Positions 1-6,600 of a DNA stretch of 6,996 nt are shown here, one piece after another; position 1 is the stretch's first letter, and the number at the start of each line of letters is the position of its first letter. The stretch is from JBBRXJ01 sp038248505 (GTDB taxonomy: Bacteria; Bacteroidota; Bacteroidia; Bacteroidales; JBBRXJ01). The stretch covers positions 1 through 6,996 of the forward strand of contig JBBRXJ010000111.1 in assembly GCA_038248505.1 (NCBI GenBank). The letters run 5' to 3'. The notes below the pieces were generated by a model. That model was not told the origin of the DNA. It did not search any database and worked only from the letters and a program-made list of their open reading frames with translations. A program made the position numbers and the translations under genes.

Positions 1-614
1 AAAAGGAGCGGGATAAGTACTATAACATTATAGCACGAATAGTACGCTTGTACTGCAATTCGGTCGTAACGGTCAATCAGAAATTTATCATAAAGACTAC
101 TTATGGCACCAATAAGTGTTGCCATAAACATGAAAAGAACCCATTTGTCCTTTCGAAATATAATACCTTCTTTTTTACCAGTAAATGAAAATAAGTATAG
201 AAAACCAAACGATACTATTACACCTATCCATTGCATTAAGTTCAAGCGTTCACCATAAATAGTAATTGCGCCAAGTAATGTAAATAGCGGAGCAGTTGAT
301 CTAATGGGCGAAACAATGGTAACAGGCAAATGTTTCATGGCGTAATATGCAAAAGTCCATGAACTAATTACAATAATTGCTTTAATGAAAAGTAAAAAAT
401 GTACGTGCAAATTAACTTGAGGTACAAATAGAATAGAACTAGAGAATGATGGCGAGAATCGTGATAATAGTATAAATGGCATAAAGAGCAATGACCCCGT
501 AAGACTTGAAATGAATAAAACAGGCATCACTGCATTATTGCGAAGTGACACCTTTTTTATTATATCGTAGTTACCCAAAAAAAATGAGGAGACGATTGCT
601 AGTATTGCCCACAT
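1..614 (-). CDS. EamA/DMT-family membrane transporter, 3' end cut by window edge
   Basis: The reading frame starts at ATG 614 (MWAILAIVSSFFLGNYD...) and stays open to base 1, giving about 204 residues; the rest lies outside the window. The next in-frame stop upstream is near 686, and no ATG, GTG or TTG lies between it and 614, so this start is well supported. The protein is strongly hydrophobic, with about five predicted helices before a charged loop (residues about 137-147, GKKEG...FRKDK), after which a second hydrophobic half begins. The first half carries the usual EamA landmarks: a small-residue helix with YD and KK near residues 16-21, then SPIRSTAPLFTLLGA followed by GERL (Glu122) and an Ile-Gly-rich helix. 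The start of the second half (GAISSLYDKFLI) echoes the start of the first (FFLGNYDIIKKV), as expected for the inverted duplication of drug/metabolite transporters. It acts in the inner membrane; the substrate cannot be told. It lies 80 bp downstream of the dehydrogenase on the same strand. Confidence 0.88.
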   Translation of the reverse strand, partial: MWAILAIVSSFFLGNYDIIKKVSLRNNAVMPVLFISSLTGSLLFMPFILLSRFSPSFSSSILFVPQVNLHVHFLLFIKAIIVISSWTFAYYAMKHLPVTIVSPIRSTAPLFTLLGAITIYGERLNLMQWIGVIVSFGFLYLFSFTGKKEGIIFRKDKWVLFMFMATLIGAISSLYDKFLIDRYDRIAVQAYYSCYNVIVLIPLL

Positions 615-660
615 GGATAGTGACGAGTGATTAGTGAGGAGTGGATAATGACGAGTGATT
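615..660. repeat. Two-copy degenerate direct repeat (18-bp unit, 28-bp period)
   Basis: Two copies of an 18-bp unit, GGATAGTGACGAGTGATT at 615-632 and GGATAATGACGAGTGATT at 643-660, differ at one base. The 10 bases between them (AGTGAGGAGT) resemble the same GTGA/GAGT theme. The block ends directly at the transporter start codon and occupies most of the gap between dehydrogenase and transporter. It does not resemble a protein-coding sequence and is probably a small dispersed intergenic repeat; whether it recurs elsewhere cannot be seen here. Confidence 0.6.
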
Positions 661-672
661 CGCCGCGGCGAA
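659..672. repeat. GC-rich 14-bp perfect palindrome
   Basis: TTCGCCGCGGCGAA is its own reverse complement, with a 10-bp core made only of G and C inside an otherwise AT-rich gap. It lies 23-36 bases after the dehydrogenase stop codon and abuts the direct repeat at 615-660, so the two may form one element. As RNA it could only fold by leaving about four core bases as loop, and no T-run follows on the minus strand, so it is not a canonical intrinsic terminator. It may be a repeat-element end, a protein-binding site or a weak transcript stabiliser. Confidence 0.55.
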
Positions 673-694
673 GTAATGGAGATTTATTTTTAAA

Positions 695-1957
695 CTAAAG
701 TGGTTTTGCATTTTTGAGTAAATATTTCTCAGCTTCAAGACTCCATAGACCATTATTGGCTTTTACTAATTTATCAAGCTCGGCAAATAATGGGTCGCTT
801 TTTCCTTTTTCAGCAAAGTCATCAATAGCAGTTAAATCAAGTGTGATGTTGGTGTACATTAATTTTTTTCCGCCTGGTATATTAGGCAGATTCATGGTAG
901 TTGGAATTACGGCATTCAATCCTCCTATATGTGTAATCATGGATGCTGGATTGATAAGTCCTTTTGCCATCATGTCAAGTGATTCTTTCATGTCGTCGGT
1001 ATTACCACCACTGGTTCCTACAATATGGGTTGATTCATAATGTACATTGTAAAAGTTAAAGTCAGCAGAAAAATCTGTTTTTGATGGACCAGCAAAAAAG
1101 TTTAAGCAACCATCGCGACCAAGAATTTTATCCCCTTGTTCAATAACCGGTTTAACAGGTGCGAAAACAAAAACATCATCGTAACCTTTACCTCCAGTTA
1201 AGTCTAGTAAATATTTAATAGTATCGCTTTGCTTTGCTGTATTCACATAATGTAGTTCTATTCCTTGTTTTTTTGCTTCTTCAATTGAAAAAAGGCTTTG
1301 TGCTCTTGCTAAACGAGCATCATCAATATCGGTAACAATGAGTAATGAAGGGCGTCTATCGCAGTGCAATGCATAGTCAATTGCTCCCAATCCCATTGGA
1401 CCAACACCTGCAAGAATAGCCATTTTACCGCCCTTAACAATTCCCATATCATGCACATAACTACCAGCACGTGTGTGGTAATTTGCATGAAATGCCCCAA
1501 CAATACACGACATAGGCTCAGAAAGAGATGCCATGAAGTACGCCTCTCCTACATAATCTAAAAGACAGTCCATTTCCATTACATCGTTCGGAATAATAAC
1601 ATAGGTAGCATCTCCACCAATATAACGATAGGAATATCCAGGTGCATCAAGGCTACCTTTATAGTTTATTGCGGGCTGTATGCTAAATTTCTGACCTACC
1701 TTAAATTTGTTTTTCCATTTGGCGCCTACTTCAATAATTTCACCACAAAATTCGTGACCAATCATTGTGGGATTAATATTAATATCGTTAGGTACTCGTT
1801 TGTGATCCGATCCTTGTTTTGCAGCTTTGTATGACGACATGCAAATACTATCAGATATTACATGTGCTAAAATTTCATCTTCTTTTATTCCGGGTAGTTC
1901 AAATTCTTCAAGTCGAAGGTCATCTTTGCCGTAAATTCGTACTGCTTTGGTTTTCAT
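695..1957 (-). CDS. Zinc-binding medium-chain dehydrogenase, L-sorbose-1-phosphate reductase-like
   Basis: This 420-residue protein of the zinc alcohol dehydrogenase superfamily probably oxidises or reduces a sugar, sugar phosphate or polyol with a nicotinamide cofactor in the cytoplasm. The N-terminal GroES-like half shows the catalytic zinc ligands Cys39 and the Gly-His-Glu motif at 67-69, plus Glu147 in LSEPMSC. The Rossmann half has GVGPMG at 184-189, and Asp210 at the end of the second strand (VTDID) favours NAD over NADP. The four-cysteine structural-zinc loop of many relatives is absent: residues 92-123 contain no cysteine. The length and the later IVGTSGGNTDDM and NLPNIPGGKK segments fit the sorbose-phosphate-reductase-like branch as I remember it. 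ATG 1957 (MKTKAVRIYG) was chosen; the frame is open to an ATG at 2032, but that would add 25 hydrophobic residues (MELCRLLYVLLFF...) unlike the family. The preceding gene ends 146 bp upstream and the transporter follows after 80 bp. The substrate is inferred from general resemblance only. Confidence 0.87.
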   Translation of the reverse strand: MKTKAVRIYGKDDLRLEEFELPGIKEDEILAHVISDSICMSSYKAAKQGSDHKRVPNDININPTMIGHEFCGEIIEVGAKWKNKFKVGQKFSIQPAINYKGSLDAPGYSYRYIGGDATYVIIPNDVMEMDCLLDYVGEAYFMASLSEPMSCIVGAFHANYHTRAGSYVHDMGIVKGGKMAILAGVGPMGLGAIDYALHCDRRPSLLIVTDIDDARLARAQSLFSIEEAKKQGIELHYVNTAKQSDTIKYLLDLTGGKGYDDVFVFAPVKPVIEQGDKILGRDGCLNFFAGPSKTDFSADFNFYNVHYESTHIVGTSGGNTDDMKESLDMMAKGLINPASMITHIGGLNAVIPTTMNLPNIPGGKKLMYTNITLDLTAIDDFAEKGKSDPLFAELDKLVKANNGLWSLEAEKYLLKNAKPL

Positions 1958-2103
1958 TTGTTTATAGCGTTTTGTTAGATGGTAAAAATAATTAAAAAAT
2001 AAGAGAACATATAATAAACGACACAATTCCATTGTTTATTCTCTTAATGGATTCCGAGATGCTTGATTTTAACCTAAATTGGAAAGAGTGGCCATCTCAG
2101 CAT

Positions 2104-2595
2104 TTATCCATTTGATTCTAAGATTCGTTTTGTGTTTATGCTAAACTCAGGAAGGTCGGTATAGGGAGCAAATAATGGATTTAGCCATATTCTGCTATTT
2201 GAATGATCGAAGAAGCCTTTAATAAATTGAGGGTTTAATTGGTATATGATCTCATCTTCGGAGCTAATTTCAGTTGCTATTGAAAGTCCCATACTGAAGT
2301 GGTATTTTGTATTTATTAACAACAGTGAATATTTCTCAACTAAGTTCTTCCCTATTTGTATTATCATGGTATAATGTCCATACTTGCCACGAGAGTGCAT
2401 GAAGTAGCGCAATTCAATCATCTCTCCAGGAGCTACTTGGTCGGTTGTATATTCCATGTAGCCTTCATATTTGAATCCTTCAGTAGCGATTTTAATCGCT
2501 GTTTTTTCATCAATGGTATTATGTAGAAAGCAGAATACATCATGCTTTTCGCCGATGAGCTGATAAATCATTTCTATGTTATCTGGTTTTGTCAT
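2104..2595 (-). CDS. Uncharacterised 163-residue protein
   Basis: I do not recognise this protein. The frame runs from ATG 2595 (MTKPDNIEMIYQLIGEK) to TAA at 2104-2106. There is no signal peptide or membrane helix, so it is probably cytoplasmic, with mixed alpha/beta character and many aromatic residues. Residues 22-41 read as a strand with FLHNT (His25), a helix (DEKTAIKIATEG) and then GF. This layout recalls the strand-His-x-Thr, helix, Gly-Phe start of ADP-ribosyltransferase-like folds. A following segment (ELRYFMHSRGKYGHYTMIIQI, residues 61-81) looks like paired strands with a Tyr-Gly turn. The C-terminal part has FIKGFFDHSNSRIWLNPLF, with no catalytic motif I can name. The fold resemblance is faint and should not be taken as a function. 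It is the first gene of the minus-strand set leading to the dehydrogenase. Coding status rests on length, a clean ATG and a protein-like composition. Confidence 0.75.
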   Translation of the reverse strand: MTKPDNIEMIYQLIGEKHDVFCFLHNTIDEKTAIKIATEGFKYEGYMEYTTDQVAPGEMIELRYFMHSRGKYGHYTMIIQIGKNLVEKYSLLLINTKYHFSMGLSIATEISSEDEIIYQLNPQFIKGFFDHSNSRIWLNPLFAPYTDLPEFSINTKRILESNG

Positions 2596-2618
2596 GGTAT
2601 TTGATCGTTCGAAATTAG

Positions 2619-2646
2619 CAAATATCCTTAATATTCAAATATCCTT
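2619..2646. repeat. 11-bp direct repeat, 17-bp period, upstream of the 163-residue gene
   Basis: CAAATATCCTT occurs at 2619-2629 and again, identical, at 2636-2646. Read on the minus strand, each copy gives AAGGATATTTG, whose GATATTTG differs only at its first base from the Bacteroidota -7 promoter consensus TAnnTTTG. The copies lie 24-51 bases upstream of ATG 2595. They could be two overlapping -7-like elements or paired binding sites for a regulator. No TTG lies 17-23 bp upstream of either copy, which weakens the promoter reading. Confidence 0.4.
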
Positions 2647-2731
2647 TCCTTTTTTCCCAAAGATGATAGCTCAAAGCTTTTTTTCTGTTGAAATAGAGAT
2701 TATTTAAACTTTTTATTTGCTTTTTCATTTT

Positions 2732-2757
2732 TACTGATGTATTTTTATACATCAGTA
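2732..2757. repeat. Perfect 11-bp inverted repeat with TTTT loop
   Basis: The arms TACTGATGTAT (2732-2742) and ATACATCAGTA (2747-2757) are exact reverse complements separated by TTTT. This is the strongest dyad in the intergenic region. It lies 137-162 bases upstream of the 163-residue gene and about 540 bases upstream of the receiver gene. Neither strand has a T-run after the stem (TTAGAATG on plus, AAAAATG on minus), so it does not look like an intrinsic terminator. It may be an operator or an RNA hairpin in a long leader of the minus-strand gene. Confidence 0.5.
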
Positions 2758-3219
2758 TTAGAATGCAGCTATCATATTATTTATAAGAGCCTTCTTCTTT
2801 GATTGTTCATTGTTATAATTGATTATGCCTTATCATACACCTTAAAAATATGAATTATATAAAAGCTAAAATCAACACATTTGGAAAATCATTATTGTGG
2901 TATAATTATAGAGAATTAAATTGGTATAAAACGAATGTCATATTATGGAAGGGGAGTCCAGAAACCATAGCCAAAACTGGGGATAATCGAATTTAATAGT
3001 ACACTTTTATTATGACGGTTTTGTTTTTTACAGGGTAATTTTATAAAAAAGTACTTGATTGCTGGTTTAAAAATTTATTAAAAGATTTGAACAGTAGATT
3101 TTAGATATAGAAAAAAAATATCTTTGAATAATGTGTGATTAGCAGATGTTTGTTTTAGAGTGTATTGGATGTAGAAGATAAGTCATTGCATTTTGTTTTT
3201 TTACTTTAGGGTGTAGATT

Positions 3220-3248
3220 TTTGTGTGGATAGTCTTTGAATAAGTTTT
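3220..3248 (+). promoter_or_regulatory. Candidate Bacteroidota promoter for the receiver gene
   Basis: TTTG at 3220-3223 is followed after 17 bases by TAAGTTTT at 3241-3248. This matches the Bacteroidota primary-sigma pattern (TTG, 17-23 bp, TAnnTTTG) except for the last base. It would start transcription about 40 bases before ATG 3297. A better -7 match, TATCTTTG at 3119-3126, has no TTG at a suitable distance (the nearest ends 29 bases upstream). In such AT-rich DNA these matches arise easily by chance. Confidence 0.3.
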
Positions 3249-3296
3249 TAGCTAGTATTTTAAATTATTATTTTACACAATATAAAAATAAAACAG

Positions 3297-3674
3297 ATGG
3301 CAAATCAGGATTGGCAAACCAGAAAAATACTTATTGTAGAGGATGATCTTTCAAGTTTAAAATTGTTAAACGCTTACCTTGGTAATACTAAGGCAGCTAT
3401 ATTTCATGTTCAGAATGGAAAGGAAGCTGTAGCTTTCTGTCGTGAACATGATGATATTGATTTGATTTTGATGGATATTCAATTACCAGAAATGGATGGC
3501 ATTACCGCTACGCAAATTATTAAGCGATTCAGAAAGGATCTCCCTGTTATTGCAGAAACTGCCCATGCCTTGCTTGAAGAACGTAACTTTATTTTAAGCT
3601 CAGGTTGTGATGATTATATAGCTAAACCAATAAACAAACAGGATTTATTTGATGTGATGGGAAAATATATCTAG
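3297..3674 (+). CDS. Stand-alone CheY-like response regulator receiver protein
   Basis: This 125-residue protein is a single phospho-receiver domain with no attached output domain. All key residues are visible: the acidic pocket Glu15-Asp16-Asp17 (ILIVEDD), the phospho-acceptor Asp60 in LMDIQLPEMDG, the switch Thr88 in IAETAHA, the aromatic switch Tyr107, and the conserved Lys110-Pro111 (DDYIAKP). Residue 87 is Glu, where I would expect a Leu or Gln in close relatives. The N-terminal lead-in with a Trp (NQDWQTRKILIVEDD), and the MDIQLPEMDG and GCDDYIAKPI wording, resemble the C-terminal receiver of Bacteroidota hybrid kinases rather than classical CheY. ATG 3297 follows an A-rich stretch (AAAATAAAACAG) with no Shine-Dalgarno sequence, as is normal for the phylum. 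It converges on the sensor kinase with 7 bp between stop codons. Likely role: accepting a phosphate from a histidine kinase, perhaps that neighbour, and acting by protein contact; the partner is inferred from position. Confidence 0.93.
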   Translation: MANQDWQTRKILIVEDDLSSLKLLNAYLGNTKAAIFHVQNGKEAVAFCREHDDIDLILMDIQLPEMDGITATQIIKRFRKDLPVIAETAHALLEERNFILSSGCDDYIAKPINKQDLFDVMGKYI

Positions 3675-3683
3675 TTTTTTTTT
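3675..3683 (+). terminator. T9 run at the convergent gene ends (possible weak terminator)
   Basis: Nine T residues follow directly on the receiver stop codon and fill the 7-bp gap up to, and two bases into, the kinase stop codon. A U-tract is expected at an intrinsic terminator, but I see no GC-rich stem just before it (GATGGGAAAATATATCTAG), so termination here would be weak. On the minus strand the same bases are an A-run, which gives no terminator for the kinase transcript. Confidence 0.25.
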
Positions 3684-6600
3684 ACTCTAATTTCTTTTTT
3701 GTAAATGGAAATTCAACTTTAAAAGTGCTTCCTTTTCCTACTTCACTTGTTATGGTTATTATTCCTTTATTTCTTTCAACGAATTCTTTGCATAAATGCA
3801 ATCCTAATCCTGTCCCTGTTTCTCCTTGTGTGCCTTGGGTGGTATGAAAGTGATTCTCACGAAATAATTTATTTATAGTCTCTTTATTCATTCCTATACC
3901 ATTGTCAGAAATAGAAAAGAAGATTGATTTATCGTTTTCTTCAGAATGTATGGTGATGCTACCGTTTTCCGGGGTAAATTTAATTGCATTTGCCATTAAA
4001 TTACGTATTACTGTACTTATCATATCGTAATCTGCCAATAAATTGGTTGATTCGCCAGTGGTTTTAATTTGGATTTTTTTATTCTCGGCAAGTATGCGTA
4101 AATATTTTACATTATCATTAATTATAACAGCCAAATTGCATGGTATTGGTTTGTATGCTATCTTGTTCATATTGGATCGCGACCAATGCAGTAAATTCTC
4201 AAGTAGTGATATTGCATTTTCTGATGAACTTTGCATTAGCTTTATGAGTTCCATTTTCTGTTCATCTGAGTATTCTTCGTAGTTATTAAGGAGAATTGAG
4301 CCGAATCCTGAAATGGCATGAAATGGGTTTTTTAAGTCGTGACCAATAACGGAGAATAATTTATCTTTACTCGCATTTAAGTTGGCTAATTCTTTGTTTT
4401 TTCGTTCAATCACATCTTTTTGTTCAAATAATTGTTCTGTTCGTTCGCGAACCATTAAGTTTAGCTTTTTATTCTGTTCTAGAATGTTTTTAGTTCTATT
4501 GTAGTAGTACCAAATGGCTGAAATAATAATTCCGCCAATCAATAAGGTAATGAACCACCATGTTAGCCAAAAGGGTGGGTGTATAATTATTATTAAAGGG
4601 TCCGCTTCATGTACCTTCCCATTTTCATCGAGTGCAATGAGATTGAGAGTATATTTGCCAGAGGGTAAGTGTGTAAATAAAATGCTGTTTTTTGTTTCTA
4701 AATTATACCAACGGTTATCAAGACCATCAAGCATATATGCATATTTTATTTTGTTTTTGGTACTGTATTTAAGAAGCGAAAATGCGATTGTGAAAACCGT
4801 TTGCTTGTAATTGAATTCTATTAAACGGCATTCTGTTATGCTTTTTTTAAGTATTGATTTCGTACCTGGTTTAATAATATCATCAAAAATTTTTAGTTCT
4901 GTAAATGAGGGTTTAAATGATAGGGTATCTTGTAGCATTAAGGCAGGATTAAAAACACTAATTCCACCACTGCCTCCTGCATAAATTAGCCCGTCATTGT
5001 TGAGTATACATGAATTGTGATTGAATCCAATATTATGAAATACGCTTCGAGTATCAAGGGTATATATTATAGCTGATTTTAGGTCTAGTACATGCACGTT
5101 ACGATAACCAAAAAACCAAACACGTCGATTATAATCTGTTAATGCACTTTTTACATAGTCAAGTTGTGTATTAAATGATGTTTCGTAATGCTTGAATTGT
5201 TTGGTTCGAGTATTAAATTCAACAATACCTAATAGGCTTGCACAATAGATGGTATCTTCTTTTATACACAGAGGATAACTAAATTTAGTATTCTCCTCGG
5301 TTATTATTTTATAAACGTCATATATGTTTGTTTTCGGATTGTAACTAATAAGTGAGTATTCACCATTTATCCAAAACAAACCAGACTCATCTTTTATAAT
5401 AGATTGTAGCGATTCACCTGCTACTGTAAAAAGTGTTTCTCCACGCATCTTTCTTTTATCATATAGATATAATGAATTCTTAATTGTAATATAAACAGAG
5501 TCGCCCTCAATCATTGTAAACTTTTTTTCTCCTTCTATATTTAATTTAAGGATATTATCTTTTTGAATTAATTGTATTTCGGAATAGAGAGGGGCTATAA
5601 TTAGAGTACCGTCACTTTCTTTTTTAAAATTACGAATATTGCTAATGGACGATGTATTAAAATCTTTATAAACCGCTGTTTTCTTATTCCATTGCGAGTA
5701 ATTTCCATGGGTCCACATACATGTAAAAATCTCATTTTCTTCTGGTATTATTCCATTACAAACTGAAAAATAATAATCAGTTAAGCCTTTAGGGTGAATG
5801 AAGCATTTGACTTTATCAACCGAGGGATCATATGTTACCACACCTTTATGGGTAGCTATAAAAATGAGTCCATCTCTACTTTGTATAATGTCTGTTATGG
5901 TATTATCAACGAACTCGTTTTCCTTCAAAAAATTCTTTTTGTATGCAACTAATTCATTTTTACTATATATATATAAACCCTCATTGGCAATAAAAAGACT
6001 GCCATCGTTTGTTCTTAAAAGACATTCAATACTATTGTTTTGTAATTTTTTTGAACCAGCTTCTTCTTGGCTAAGTCGGTCAATTATTTTTTTCTTTAAT
6101 GGGTCATACAAGCTAACACCATTAGTATATTGACCGATCCATAACAATCCATTATCTTCTGGGGCAATAGTGCTTAAAAAGATATTCCTTATATCTTTAG
6201 GATTTGGATAAAGTAAATGTTGTTTTGCTTCTATTTTTTTATCATTAAACCAGAGTTGAGTTAATGGATAGTTATTCATTGCAATCCATACATAATTATT
6301 TTTATCGATATATAGGTCTCTAATATCAGGCTTATTATAGTTGGCAATTTTAATTTCTTCTGAACGTTTCGAAATTTCATTGTATCTGAAAAGTCCGTTC
6401 GGGCTACCTATTAGTAAACCTTGATCATTATGTCTTATAATGCAATTTATTTTATTGTTTAATGAGATATCGTTTGGGTGGGCTGATGAAAAAGTTTCAG
6501 ATTCATAATTATATTTACTGATCCCTTTTTCTGTACCAACATATAGACTTCCATTATTATCAATATATAAACAGGTTATTTCATTATAGGGGATGGAATT

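Larger units (their letters stand above)
2596..3296. other. AT-rich 701-bp divergent intergenic region, no convincing gene
   Basis: This gap separates the divergent starts of the 163-residue protein (minus) and the receiver protein (plus), so it should hold promoters for both. I find a direct repeat at 2619-2646, a strong inverted repeat at 2732-2757 and a candidate promoter at 3220-3248. The only ORF with any shape is 48 codons at 2850-2996 on the plus strand (starts MNYIKAKINTFGK, ends KTGDNRI). It is rich in Trp and Tyr and unlike any protein I know; its second half is visibly less AT-rich than the surroundings. It may be chance, a small gene or a gene remnant. No tRNA- or rRNA-like sequence was seen. 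The rest is A/T runs of ordinary intergenic character. Confidence 0.6.

Noticed and set aside
714..1040. Plus-strand open frame of 108 codons opposite the dehydrogenase
   Set aside because: It lies entirely antisense to a well-supported enzyme gene, and its translation shows no domain or coherent protein character.
1958..2032. 25-residue N-terminal extension of the dehydrogenase starting at ATG 2032 (hydrophobic MELCRLLYVLLFF...)
   Set aside because: The family begins at the MKTKAVRIYG-like strand, the enzyme is cytoplasmic, and the extension is AT-rich sequence with no family counterpart, so the start at 1957 is preferred.
2047..2100. GAGATG...CATCTC inverted repeat between the unknown gene and the dehydrogenase
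   Set aside because: The arms are 6 bp with a loop of over 30 bases; such a match is expected by chance and no T-run follows.
2649..2693. AGCTCAAAGCT followed by a T-run (about 2667-2684) as an intrinsic terminator
   Set aside because: The stem is only 4 bp and AT-balanced, and no plus-strand gene lies upstream that would need it.
3119..3126. TATCTTTG as the -7 element of a receiver-gene promoter
   Set aside because: It matches the -7 consensus exactly, but the nearest upstream TTG ends 29 bases away, outside the 17-23 bp range, and it would imply a leader of about 160 bases.
4043..4810. Plus-strand open frames opposite the kinase (4043-4282 and 4514-4810)
   Set aside because: They are antisense shadows of the HisKA/HATPase and Y_Y_Y/membrane regions; their composition mirrors the real gene.
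5798..6133. Plus-strand open frame of 111 codons opposite the first propeller
   Set aside because: It is antisense to clear Reg_prop blades; the hydrophobic Phe/Leu/Ser-rich translation is what the complement of Lys/Asn/Glu-rich codons gives.
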